In this document: piece after piece, positions 6,304 through 15,278 of the stretch
Layout of the letters: each line of letters opens with the position of its first letter
Numbering within the stretch: position 1 is the stretch's first letter
NCBI GenBank assembly: GCA_004296815.1
Contig: SCVT01000024.1
Location: 1 to 16,598 of the forward strand
Direction of reading: 5' to 3'
DNA: 16,598 bases
Origin: Reyranella sp.
GTDB taxonomy: Bacteria > Pseudomonadota > Alphaproteobacteria > Reyranellales > Reyranellaceae
The notes under the pieces: model-generated
The model's input: the letters and a program-made list of their open reading frames with translations, nothing else
Databases searched by the model: none
Told to the model about the DNA's origin: nothing
Program-made: the position numbers and the translations under genes

Positions 6304-9300
6304 TGCGCGCCGTTCGCATCGCGGCGGTGGCGGTGCTGGCGATTGCAGTGGCGCTCGGTCTTGCCTTCGCTGGACTTCAAACCACGCCCGGCAAGCGCCT
6401 GCTGGCCTCGGTTCTATCCGACGAGCAGATCCGCGTCGGCACCATCGAAGGCTTCGTCCCGACCGACCTCCGGGTCGTGCATCTGGAGGTGGTCGACCGC
6501 GACGGTCCATGGCTGCAGGTCGACAATGCGCGCCTCGTATGGTCGTTCGCCTCGCTGTTCGGCGACCGGCTTCGCATCGAGACGCTTGCTGCCGATCGTG
6601 TCGCGCTGCTGCGTACGCCCGTTGCAGAAGCCGGAGATGCGAAGGCGTCGGAGGCAGGTCCACTCCGCCTGCCGTTCGGCATCGACCTGCAGGCGGTCCG
6701 GATCGACAACCTGCATCTCGGCGCCGCTTTGGGCGGGTACGACTCCCACTGGAGGGTCGCGGGCAGCGGCACCTTGGCGAACGATCTCGGCGAGATGGCG
6801 GTGAAGCTCGGCGCCGATCGCTTCGAAGGGCCGGTCGGCAAGCTCGCGGCGGACATCCGCCTGGAACGATCGCCGCGCCGCATCGCGGCCGACGTCACCC
6901 TCGACGAGGATCGCGGCGGCATGATCGCCGCGCTTCTGCAGCAACCCGACCTGCCCAAGGTTTCGCTGCGCCTGCGTGCGCACGGCGACCAGCGCGACGG
7001 TAACGCGGAACTGTCGGTGACGGCCGGAGAGCAGGCGACGGCACGCGGCACGGCGCGCTGGCAGGGCGAGGGTGTCGATGCGCGCCTGCAGGCGACGCTC
7101 GAGGCCGGGCCGGTGACGGCGGCGCGTCAGGGCGTGAGCTGGAAAGCGCTGCGGTTCTCCGCCGAAGGGACCCTTGCTGACGCGGTCCGCCTGCAAGGCA
7201 AGATCGATGGGCTCGCGCTCATGACTATGGACCCGCGCCTGCCGCAGCCTGGCGATGTCTCCGTCGAGGCCGCGATCGCTTTGCGCAACGACAAGGTGAT
7301 GGTGCGGTCCTTCGACGTCGCGATGCCGGTCGCGCGCGTGACGGGCGAGGGGATCTACGCAACGGCCGACGGCAAGGGCGACGTACGGGCGACCATCGAC
7401 GTGCCGAGCGTTGCGCCGCTGTCGGCGATGGCCCAGCGCGCCCTGCAGGGCCGGCTGCGGGTGAAGGTGGCCGCCACGCTCGACAAGGGCGCGCTCGACA
7501 TCCGCTGGGACGGTGCCCTCAACGACTTCGGTGCGCCCGACGTGCCGGAGAACCTGATCGCGACAGTGAACCTCGTCGGCGCGGCAGGCTTGGCGCCCGA
7601 CGGGGCATGGACCTTGCGCGACGCGCGGCTGTTCAACGACACCGGCACGCTCACCATATCGGGGCGCGGCCGCGAACAGGACGGTGCGCTCGACCTCGGC
7701 CTCGACCTGCCGCGCCTCGCTGCGTTCCGCGCCGACGTGGGAGGCCGCGCGTCCGCCGCCGCCAACATCACCTTCGGTGGCGCTGAGACCGGGTTGAAGC
7801 TCAGGGTCGACACGCGCGACGTCAGCTACCAAGGGATCGTGGCGGAGCGCATGGCCCTCGATACGACGGTCACGGCCTCAACAAACGGGGCGATCACGGG
7901 CACGCTCAAGGCGGACGGCGTGGTGCAGAGCCAGCCGCTGATCCTGAACGGGCGCTTCGCGCACGAGGCGGCGAACGGGCTTTCGGTGCCAAGCCTGCAG
8001 GGGCGCTGGTCGAACGCGGTGCTCGACATCACCGATCTCGCAGTGGGCGAAGCGCGCACCACGGGCCGTGCACGCCTCGACATCGCCGAGCTGAAGGACG
8101 TGGCGGCGCTCGCCGAAGCGGGAATGAGCGGCAAGCTGAACGCCGAGGTGACAGCCGATCCCGCGGCGCCCGCGGGCCGACTCGACATCAAGGTCACGGG
8201 CAGCGATCTCGTTGCGGGCGGTCTGGCCGCGCGCACGCTCGACCTCTCGGGGCATGTCGACGATCCGGCCGGCGTCGCCGCGACCGATCTCAATCTCATT
8301 GCGACCGGCCTCGGCAACGCGGGCGGACTCTCGACCTTGCGCGCGACCGCAAAGGGCGATCGCACTGCCATCGATATCACCGCGCAGGCCTCCGGTGCGG
8401 AGCTCGCAGGCGATCTCGCGGCCAAGGTCGAGCCGGCGGGCGACCAGATCAAGGTGGCGCTGTCGAAGTTCACCGGGCGCTGGCGCGACATCCCGGTCGG
8501 CCTCAATGCGCCCACGAAGGCGACGATCGCCGGCCAGCGCATCGTCATCGATTCGACCAACCTGCGTGTCGGCGCCGGCCGGGTCGCGTTGCGCGGCGCG
8601 CTCGATCCGGTGGCGAGCGACATGGCGATCGAACTGGCGGGCCTGCCGCTCACGATGATCGAGACCTTCGCGCCGGGCACCGGCCTCGAGGGCATGCTGC
8701 AGGCGAAGCTGCGCGCGACCGGACCGATGGGGGCGCCGCGGATCGAGGCCAACTACACCGCGACCGGCCTGCGCTTGCGCCGCCCCGATGCAGCCCTTCT
8801 GCCGGCGCTGTCGTTGCAAGGGACGGGCACGCTGGTGGGCCATCAGGCGAGCCTCGACGCACGGCTCGCCGCAGGTACGGGCAGCAACCTCTCGGTGAAG
8901 GGAACGGCGCGCCTGCCGCAGGGTGCCGCGCCGCTGAAGTCGGCCGTCACTATCGGCGGCGTCGTCGATGCCGCGCCCTTCGCACCGATCCTCGGCAACG
9001 ACATCCGCGGCGTCACCGGCCGGCTGCGGCCCGCCGTCACCGTGACGGTCGACGGCGCGCGCATCACCGGCACCGGCGCGATCGACTTCGAGGGCGGCAA
9101 CGTCGCGCTGCCCGAGTCCGGCCTGCGTCTCTCGAACGGGCAGGGCCGCTTCGTGCTGCAGGACGACACGGTGCAGATCCAGCGACTCGCCTTCCAGGCA
9201 GGCACCGGCAGCGTGAATGTGAGCGGCTCGCTGCGGCTCGACGCAACGCAAGGCATCGTGCCCGCGCTCGATGTCGCTGCGCAGCGCGCGCTGCTGGTCA

Positions 9301-10280
9301 GCCGCCCCGACCTGGTGGCCACCATCTCGGCGCAGTTGAAGGTCACGGGCGCCACCACGTCGGCGATCGAGATCGCGGGCCCCGTCACCATCGACCGCGC
9401 CGAGATCGCGGTCGGTGGCGTACAGAGCGCTGACTATCCGATGGTGGCGGTGCGCGAGATCAACAAGCCCGGCGTACCGCCTGCCAAGGCGCCGCCCTCG
9501 GCGAAGCAGCCGGCGCGCAAGCCGCCGCCTCCCGGCGCGACGCCGATCCGCCTCGCGCTCGAGGTGCGGGCGCCACAGGCCGTGTTCGTGCGTGGTCGCG
9601 GCCTCGATGCGGAGATGGGCGGGACGATCAAGGTGAGCGGTTCGCCCTTCGCGCCACAGGCGATCGGCGGGCTGACGGTGCGGCGCGGGGCCTTCTCCCT
9701 GGGCGGGCGCCGGCTCAATTTCTCGAAAGGCATCGTCACCCTCGACAATCTCGACGCCATCGACCCGCGCCTCGACTTCCTCGCCACCACCAGCGCAGGC
9801 TCCGCCACCATCGGAGTCGCCATCACCGGCACCTCGCGCGCACCCGCGCTCGCCATCACTTCGAGCCCGGCCATGCCGCCAGACGAGGCGATGGCGCTGC
9901 TGATCTTCGGCAAGCCCGCCTCGCAGCTCGGCGCATCGGAGCTGCTGCAGGTGGCGGCGGCTGTGGGTGAGCTCACCGGCAAGTCGCCGGGCGATGGCGT
10001 GCTCTCCCGCCTGCGCAAGGGCCTCGGCCTCGATCAGTTGAGCGTCGGCTCCTCCAGCTCGAAGAAAGGCGAGCCGACCGGCAACGCGGCCGAGTCCGTG
10101 TCGCTCGAGGCCGGCCGCTATGTTGCGCCCGGCGTCTATGTCGGGGCGAAGCAGGGCGCCGCCGGAAATTCGAGCCGCGGCGTCGTGCAGATCGAGGTGC
10201 TGGACAACATCAAGCTCGAGGGCGACATCGGCGCGGACTCGCGCGGCCGCGTCGGCGTGAAGACCGAGTGGGACTACTGA
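6303..10280 (+). CDS. tamB: TamB, inner-membrane-anchored translocation and assembly module / AsmA-like lipid-transfer protein
   Basis: This is a 1325-residue partner of TamA. An N-terminal uncleaved anchor (residues about 4-24, very Ala/Val/Leu-rich) is followed by a long periplasmic region of repetitive beta-strands typical of AsmA/TamB proteins, which form a hydrophobic groove across the periplasm and are implicated in phospholipid transport and autotransporter assembly. A Pro/Lys/Ala-rich linker lies at about 1054-1080. After it comes the conserved C-terminal TamB (DUF490) domain, with APQAVFVRGRGLDAEMGG at its start and a terminal EWDY. The length is close to the E. coli protein (1259). 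The start overlaps the tamA stop, so the two are translationally coupled. The frame is open throughout. Confidence 0.95.
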   Translation: MRAVRIAAVAVLAIAVALGLAFAGLQTTPGKRLLASVLSDEQIRVGTIEGFVPTDLRVVHLEVVDRDGPWLQVDNARLVWSFASLFGDRLRIETLAADRVALLRTPVAEAGDAKASEAGPLRLPFGIDLQAVRIDNLHLGAALGGYDSHWRVAGSGTLANDLGEMAVKLGADRFEGPVGKLAADIRLERSPRRIAADVTLDEDRGGMIAALLQQPDLPKVSLRLRAHGDQRDGNAELSVTAGEQATARGTARWQGEGVDARLQATLEAGPVTAARQGVSWKALRFSAEGTLADAVRLQGKIDGLALMTMDPRLPQPGDVSVEAAIALRNDKVMVRSFDVAMPVARVTGEGIYATADGKGDVRATIDVPSVAPLSAMAQRALQGRLRVKVAATLDKGALDIRWDGALNDFGAPDVPENLIATVNLVGAAGLAPDGAWTLRDARLFNDTGTLTISGRGREQDGALDLGLDLPRLAAFRADVGGRASAAANITFGGAETGLKLRVDTRDVSYQGIVAERMALDTTVTASTNGAITGTLKADGVVQSQPLILNGRFAHEAANGLSVPSLQGRWSNAVLDITDLAVGEARTTGRARLDIAELKDVAALAEAGMSGKLNAEVTADPAAPAGRLDIKVTGSDLVAGGLAARTLDLSGHVDDPAGVAATDLNLIATGLGNAGGLSTLRATAKGDRTAIDITAQASGAELAGDLAAKVEPAGDQIKVALSKFTGRWRDIPVGLNAPTKATIAGQRIVIDSTNLRVGAGRVALRGALDPVASDMAIELAGLPLTMIETFAPGTGLEGMLQAKLRATGPMGAPRIEANYTATGLRLRRPDAALLPALSLQGTGTLVGHQASLDARLAAGTGSNLSVKGTARLPQGAAPLKSAVTIGGVVDAAPFAPILGNDIRGVTGRLRPAVTVTVDGARITGTGAIDFEGGNVALPESGLRLSNGQGRFVLQDDTVQIQRLAFQAGTGSVNVSGSLRLDATQGIVPALDVAAQRALLVSRPDLVATISAQLKVTGATTSAIEIAGPVTIDRAEIAVGGVQSADYPMVAVREINKPGVPPAKAPPSAKQPARKPPPPGATPIRLALEVRAPQAVFVRGRGLDAEMGGTIKVSGSPFAPQAIGGLTVRRGAFSLGGRRLNFSKGIVTLDNLDAIDPRLDFLATTSAGSATIGVAITGTSRAPALAITSSPAMPPDEAMALLIFGKPASQLGASELLQVAAAVGELTGKSPGDGVLSRLRKGLGLDQLSVGSSSSKKGEPTGNAAESVSLEAGRYVAPGVYVGAKQGAAGNSSRGVVQIEVLDNIKLEGDIGADSRGRVGVKTEWDY

Positions 10281-10333
10281 CGCGGCGTAGACGCAAGCCG
10301 TTGGATCGCCCAACATCGCATCTCATACAAAAA

Positions 10334-10340
10334 GGGAGGT
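10334..10340 (+). promoter_or_regulatory. Strong ribosome binding site for the gene at 10345
   Basis: GGGAGGT ends 4 bases before the ATG at 10345 and is preceded by AAAAA. It is one of the clearest Shine-Dalgarno sequences in the window and supports this start for a gene of unknown function. Confidence 0.75.
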
Positions 10341-10344
10341 CGCC

Positions 10345-10623
10345 ATGTCCGACGAACGACGCAAGACCGTGATGCAGCGCTTCGAGGAGCGCCTGGCGCG
10401 GCTCGAGGCGATGCGGCACGACAAGCCCGCGCGCTGGCAGGTCTTCCACCTGCACAACGCCCTGCAGGCGCTGCCCGACGATCACGACGGGGCCGACCTC
10501 CATCTCGACGAGTTCGACCGGCACAGTCTCGAAAAGGAGTATCCCGAGCTCGAGGCCGACAAGGTGCCGGACGTCGACGAGATCCGCACGCGCTTCACCG
10601 CGCTGACGAGCGGCGTGGCCTAG
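10345..10623 (+). CDS. Hypothetical small acidic/charged protein (92 residues)
   Basis: I do not recognise a family. The protein is highly charged and mostly helical-looking: a basic N-terminal half (RFEERLARLEAMRHDKPARW), a central HLHNALQALPDDHDGADLHL stretch rich in His and Asp, and an acidic C-terminal half ending DVDEIRTRFTALTSGVA. It has no signal peptide, membrane segment or cysteine, so it is probably cytoplasmic. It follows tamB by 64 bases with its own strong ribosome site, so it could be co-transcribed or have its own promoter; no terminator separates them. Its stop codon overlaps the stop of the convergent gene. Confidence 0.8.
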   Translation: MSDERRKTVMQRFEERLARLEAMRHDKPARWQVFHLHNALQALPDDHDGADLHLDEFDRHSLEKEYPELEADKVPDVDEIRTRFTALTSGVA

Positions 10624-11015
10624 CGTCCGCTGATCGCTTCGCTGTCGGGCCAGCGGCAGTGGCGGAAGGGCGGCTCGCCGGCACGGGCGCGCGCCGACAG
10701 CGCCGTCGCGCAGACGATGCGCGGCTCGCGCGCGATGTGCGCAAGGCCCTGAGGCATCAGCGATTCGGCGTATTTCATCTCTGAGGTGAAAGGCGGGGCC
10801 TCGACCCAGCGTGTGTCGCTCTCGTTGTCGTGAGCGACCAGCACGTAGCCTTCTTCCCGGGCCGACACCCGCAGCTCGTCGCCGAGATCGTTCCAGTCGC
10901 ACAGCGCGTGGATCGCGCAGTAGATCTCGCCGTCCAGCCGACGCGACGGCCCCTCGCGCAGGCATTGCCCGGCGAGCTCGGAGAGTGTGTCGGCGGAAGC
11001 GGCTTCCGGGCGCAT
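10620..11015 (-). CDS. Hypothetical protein, possibly related to small 'phage ABA sandwich'-type proteins
   Basis: This is a 131-residue protein of unknown function. Visible landmarks are SRRLDGEIYCAIHAL at about residues 25-38, EAPPFTSEMKYAESLMP in the middle and AREPRIVCATALSARARAG near the end. This layout, with an LDxEI helix, a W, P-x-[FY]-T-x-S followed by an Ala/Glu-rich helix and LxP, and finally A..L.ARA, resembles small proteins that carry the phage ABA-sandwich domain and are scattered in alphaproteobacterial genomes and prophages. The match is from memory of the pattern and is weak. No ribosome site is obvious. It converges on the gene ending at 10623 with a 4-base overlap. Confidence 0.65.
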   Translation of the reverse strand: MRPEAASADTLSELAGQCLREGPSRRLDGEIYCAIHALCDWNDLGDELRVSAREEGYVLVAHDNESDTRWVEAPPFTSEMKYAESLMPQGLAHIAREPRIVCATALSARARAGEPPFRHCRWPDSEAISGR

Positions 11016-11083
11016 GAATCGGCAACGGGCCGGGCAGCTAAAGGTTTCGCCCGGCCAGCCGGATTCGCTGTGGATGGCCGGGG

Positions 11084-11284
11084 CTACTCCCGGCCGCCCT
11101 TGAGGCGAGGCTCGCGCGTGTGGTGCGAATCACGTTCGCCGCCGCCGCCGGAAACGTCGCTACGCCGCAGGCTGCCCTCGTCCTCGGGCCGCTTGCCGCG
11201 CGGCCGCGATTTCTCGGGATGCTTGCCGTTCTCGTGGGACGCGCCCGGTCCGCCGACGCGCTCGGTGTTGGGATGCTTGTCCAT
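11084..11284 (-). CDS. Hypothetical very hydrophilic, probably disordered small protein (66 residues)
   Basis: I recognise no enzyme or domain. The protein is made almost wholly of charged and small residues (MDKHPNTERVGGPGASHENG, then a Lys/Arg/Pro-rich part, then SGGGGERDSHHTREPRLKGG), with no hydrophobic core, so it is probably intrinsically disordered. The ATG at 11284 is preferred to a TTG two codons upstream because an AGGA lies about 10 bases before it. It starts 2 bases after the stop of the upstream gene at 11287, so the two form a small operon. Such hydrophilic proteins are often stress-induced in alphaproteobacteria, which fits the EcfG-like promoter ahead of the pair. Confidence 0.65.
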   Translation of the reverse strand: MDKHPNTERVGGPGASHENGKHPEKSRPRGKRPEDEGSLRRSDVSGGGGERDSHHTREPRLKGGRE

Positions 11285-11286
11285 GT

Positions 11287-11478
11287 TCAACGATCCTGCT
11301 GGTAGCCCTGGTGGGTCGTGTTCTGGGCAATGTTGCCCGCATCGCCCTGGCGCTTGAGATTGGTCTTCGTCTCGGCGCGCTTGACGTCGTCGCGGCTAAT
11401 CTTGGGATCGGACTTCGGATCGGAACCGGGTCCCTTGTCACTGCGATTCGCCGGCGGGACGGGGGGAAGCTTGCTCAT
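11287..11478 (-). CDS. Conserved small hydrophilic protein with C-terminal NTTHQGYQQDR
   Basis: This is a 63-residue protein, MSKLPPVPPANRSDKGPGSD to GNIAQNTTHQGYQQDR. I recall similar short proteins with a Pro-rich start and a GNIxQNTTxQGYQQDR tail in many alphaproteobacteria; none has a function I know. The ATG at 11478 is chosen because AGAGGAGA lies about 6-8 bases upstream; a longer reading to 11637 would run back through the candidate promoter. It has no cysteine, membrane helix or signal peptide and is likely unfolded in solution. It is the first gene of a two-gene operon with the gene that starts at 11284. A candidate EcfG-type promoter lies 28-52 bases upstream. Confidence 0.75.
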   Translation of the reverse strand: MSKLPPVPPANRSDKGPGSDPKSDPKISRDDVKRAETKTNLKRQGDAGNIAQNTTHQGYQQDR

Positions 11479-11505
11479 TGGGGTCTCCTCTTGGTGTGGA
11501 GACGC

Positions 11506-11530
11506 AATGCCCGACGCCGCCAGCCGTTCC
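11506..11530 (-). promoter_or_regulatory. Candidate ECF/EcfG-type promoter for the two small hydrophilic genes
   Basis: On the minus strand GGAAC (11526-11530) is followed after 16 bases by CATT (11506-11509). The first box is perfect and the second differs by one base from the EcfG consensus CGTT. The predicted start lies about 20 bases before the ATG at 11478, leaving room for the strong ribosome site. Confidence 0.4.
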
Positions 11531-11550
11531 CGGAATTCGACCCCCGGCAC

Positions 11551-11571
11551 GGTCACAGGCTGGTCACAGGC
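11551..11571. repeat. Tandem 10-base direct repeat with 11-base period
   Basis: GGTCACAGGC occurs at 11551-11560 and again at 11562-11571, one helical turn apart. It lies about 20 bases upstream of the -35-like box of the candidate promoter at 11506-11530, where an activator would bind. No known regulator is recognised. Confidence 0.5.
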
Positions 11572-11599
11572 GCCCGGCGGGAATTGCGGCAGTATCGGG

Positions 11600-11694
11600 A
11601 CGTGCCGCGCGCATCCCATGCGGTGCACCAGCCTCATTCACCCAGAGGCTTCAGCCCGCCTGTGTGCCCCAAGCGCAGGCGGGCTCTTTATTTT
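11600..11694 (+). ncRNA. Candidate small RNA (5' end unknown)
   Basis: Three successive hairpins occur on the plus strand: CGCAT-CCC-ATGCG (11610-11622), AGCCTC with GAGGCT around 9 bases (11630-11650), and a 10-bp terminator stem with a T-rich tail (11653-11694). No plus-strand gene explains the terminator: every nearby gene is on the minus strand. A structured small transcript that ends here would. The start given is a guess, no -10/-35 is convincing, and I do not recognise a named RNA family. Confidence 0.3.
11653..11694 (+). terminator. Orphan Rho-independent terminator (plus-strand orientation)
   Basis: AGCCCGCCTG (11653-11662) pairs perfectly with CAGGCGGGCT (11676-11685) over a 13-base loop, followed on the plus strand by CTTTATTTT. 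On the minus strand the hairpin lies just after boxB but is followed by GAAGCCTC, with no U-run. It is therefore a poor classical terminator for boxB, although the stem may still protect the boxB 3' end. Confidence 0.8.
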
Positions 11695-11701
11695 CAACGG
11701 G

Positions 11702-13120
11702 TTAGTTGAACCTGACGTACTCGAAGTCGCCCGGCTGGTTGTTGATGCCGCGGGCCGGCGGCGCAATCCAGTGGGCGAACTTGCCCGGCTGGGTCACGGC
11801 CGGCCCCATCAGCGAGGTCACGTAGGCGCGGTCCTCGTCGGTCGGCAGCCACTTGTCCTTGTGGGCCTGCCAGTCGGCCTCGGAGAGGACCCTGCCGTCG
11901 GGCGAGACGCGGGTGCCTGCGAAGGCGCCGATCTGCCGATCGAAGGCGCGGTGCGGCAGCTTCATCTCGAACTGGATGCCGGCGCGCTCGATCGCCTTGT
12001 TCCAGCGCAGCACGCCCTTGGCGCAGTCGTCGATATAGTCCTGGCGCAGCCGCTCGTTCAGCGCCTGTAGCGCCGGGACCGCTTTCTTCACGATGCGCCC
12101 GTCCTCGACCGTCTCGATCTCGTAGGTCGCGTTGGTGAGGATGTGGTCGTCATCGACGCGGGTCTCGAGGTACCGGCCCTTCACGCCCTGCGTGTAGTAG
12201 TTGGCCGCGTTGGTCGAGGCCTCCTGGCCGAAAAGGTCCAAGGACACGGAAAAGTGGAAGTTGAGGTACTTTTGCATGGTCGCAAGGTCGATGGCGCCGA
12301 CGCTGCGCACGTCGTCGGTCTTGTGCTCCTTCATCAGCTCGCAGGTGCGCTGGAGGATGCGCGTGATGCCGGTCTCGCCCACGAACATGTGGTGGGCTTC
12401 TTCGGTCAGCATGAAACGGCAGGAGCGGGCCAGCGGATCGAAGCCCGATTCGGCCAGCGAGGCGAGCTGGTACTTGCCGTCGCGGTCGGTGAAGAAGGTG
12501 AACATGAAGAAGGAGAGCCAGTCCGGCGTCTCCTCGTTGAAGGCGCCGAGGATGCGCGGCTTGTCGGGATCGCCCGAGTGCCGCTCCAGCATCGCCTCGG
12601 CCTCCTCGCGGCCGTCGCGGCCAAAATAGGCGTGCAGCAGGTAGACCATCGCCCAGAGGTGCCGGCCTTCCTCGACGTTGATCTGGAAGAGGTTGCGCAG
12701 GTCGTAGAGCGACGGTGCGGTCCTGCCCAGCAGCCGCTGCTGCTCGACCGAGGCGGGCTCGGTGTCGCCCTGCGTCACGATCAGGCGTCGAAGCGTCGAG
12801 CGCAGCTCGCCGGGCACGTCCTGCCAGGCGGGCTTGCCCTTGTTGTCGCCGAAGGCGATCTGGCGGTCGGGGTCGCGCTCGGCGAGGAAGATGCCCCAGC
12901 GATATTCCGGCATCTTCACGTAGCCGAAGTTCGCCCAGCCGTTGGCGTCGGTCGAGATCGCCGTGCGCAGGTAGACGTCGAAGTTCGACGTGCCGTCGGG
13001 CCCCAGGTCCTTCCACCAGTCGAGGAAGCGCGGCTGCCAGTTCTCCAGTGCGCGCTGGAGACGGCGGTCGCTCGAGAGGTCGACGTTGTTGGGGATGAGC
13101 TGGCTGTAGTCGATGGCCAT
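11702..13120 (-). CDS. boxB: BoxB, di-iron epoxidase component of benzoyl-CoA 2,3-epoxidase
   Basis: In the aerobic hybrid benzoate pathway BoxB uses O2 and two electrons from BoxA to turn benzoyl-CoA into 2,3-epoxybenzoyl-CoA in the cytoplasm. The 472 residues match the family length (about 473). Likely di-iron ligands are present: E121, E151 and H154 in NVEEGRHLW, D212, and E241 and H244 in TEEAHHMF, each one position later than I recall for the Azoarcus enzyme. The start is fixed by AGGAGG (13126-13131), which overlaps the boxC stop. It lies 9 bases downstream of boxC in one operon. No boxA reductase follows: the next genes downstream are small unrelated ones, so the electron partner must be encoded elsewhere or replaced. 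Confidence 0.96.
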   Translation of the reverse strand: MAIDYSQLIPNNVDLSSDRRLQRALENWQPRFLDWWKDLGPDGTSNFDVYLRTAISTDANGWANFGYVKMPEYRWGIFLAERDPDRQIAFGDNKGKPAWQDVPGELRSTLRRLIVTQGDTEPASVEQQRLLGRTAPSLYDLRNLFQINVEEGRHLWAMVYLLHAYFGRDGREEAEAMLERHSGDPDKPRILGAFNEETPDWLSFFMFTFFTDRDGKYQLASLAESGFDPLARSCRFMLTEEAHHMFVGETGITRILQRTCELMKEHKTDDVRSVGAIDLATMQKYLNFHFSVSLDLFGQEASTNAANYYTQGVKGRYLETRVDDDHILTNATYEIETVEDGRIVKKAVPALQALNERLRQDYIDDCAKGVLRWNKAIERAGIQFEMKLPHRAFDRQIGAFAGTRVSPDGRVLSEADWQAHKDKWLPTDEDRAYVTSLMGPAVTQPGKFAHWIAPPARGINNQPGDFEYVRFN

Positions 13121-13129
13121 TGATGCCTC

Positions 13130-14776
<1,647 letters not shown>

Positions 14777-14782
14777 GGGCAT

Positions 14783-14858
14783 GTCCTCGATTTGCGTAAT
14801 TCGGTACTGAAATACCTATTTACTTTCCCCGCCGCAAGGTCATTCTAGTCCACCGTAC
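14783..14858. promoter_or_regulatory. Divergent promoter/operator region between boxC and the GNAT-Rrf2 genes
   Basis: This 76-base spacer is markedly richer in A+T than its surroundings. It contains two overlapping dyads: GGTA-N6-TACC (14803-14816) and AAATA-CC-TATTT (14810-14821). Their central place between boxCB and a gene pair that encodes an Rrf2 regulator makes them the best operator candidates. The -10/-35 boxes are weak in both directions, so I name no start site. Confidence 0.5.
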
Positions 14859-15278
14859 ATGGTTGCGATCCGCCCCGCCCAAGCCTCTGATCTGCCAGCG
14901 ATTTCAGCGCTCGACGCGCGCCTGACCGGCGTCCGCAAGCCGCGCTACTGGAAGGACATGCTGGGCCCGGAACGGGACTTCCTGGTCGCCGAAACCGACA
15001 AGGGCGCGCTGGCGGGTTTCATCGCTGGCGAGGTTCGCGCTTGGGAGTTCGGCCAGCCGGCGGCGGGCTGGGTGTTCGCCATACAGGTCGATCCCAAGAC
15101 GCGCCTGAAGGGTGTGGGCAGCGCGCTGTTCGCGGCGCTCGCGGTGCGCTTCAAGGCGCAGGGTGTGACGCGCGTGCGCACGCTCGTCGATCGCAAGGAC
15201 CATCTGATCCTCTCCTTCTTCCGTGCCCAGGGCATGGTCGCGGGGCCGTCGCTCCAATTGGACAAGGAACTGCCGTGA
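14859..15278 (+). CDS. GNAT-family N-acetyltransferase, BadL-like by context
   Basis: This 139-residue Gcn5-related acetyltransferase uses acetyl-CoA. It begins VAIRPAQASDLPAISALD, the usual first strand and helix, and carries motif A at about 75-90 (VDPKTRLKGVGSALF) with R82, G85 and G87 in the RxxGxG pyrophosphate loop. The stop overlaps the GTG start of the Rrf2 regulator, so the two are coupled. In Rhodopseudomonas palustris the same gene pair, badL-badM, acetylates aminobenzoates to acetamidobenzoates, which relieve BadM repression of benzoyl-CoA reductase genes. The pairing and the boxCB neighbour suggest a similar role here, but this is inference from family and context. No ribosome site precedes the ATG, so the message may be leaderless. 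Confidence 0.88.
   Translation: MVAIRPAQASDLPAISALDARLTGVRKPRYWKDMLGPERDFLVAETDKGALAGFIAGEVRAWEFGQPAAGWVFAIQVDPKTRLKGVGSALFAALAVRFKAQGVTRVRTLVDRKDHLILSFFRAQGMVAGPSLQLDKELP

Noticed and set aside
7878..10316. 812-codon open frame on the minus strand opposite tamB
   Set aside because: Its translation is dominated by Arg, Ala, Asp and Gly with no motif. TamB on the plus strand has clear domains and anchor. It is a GC-driven antisense frame.
11287..11637. Longer 116-residue version of the small hydrophilic protein
   Set aside because: The extension has no ribosome site, reads through the candidate promoter and gives a sequence unlike the conserved short form. The ATG at 11478 has a strong ribosome site.
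14783..14858. BoxR/BzdR-type TGCA operators before boxC
   Set aside because: No TGCA occurs in the spacer, so control by a BoxR-type regulator is not supported here.
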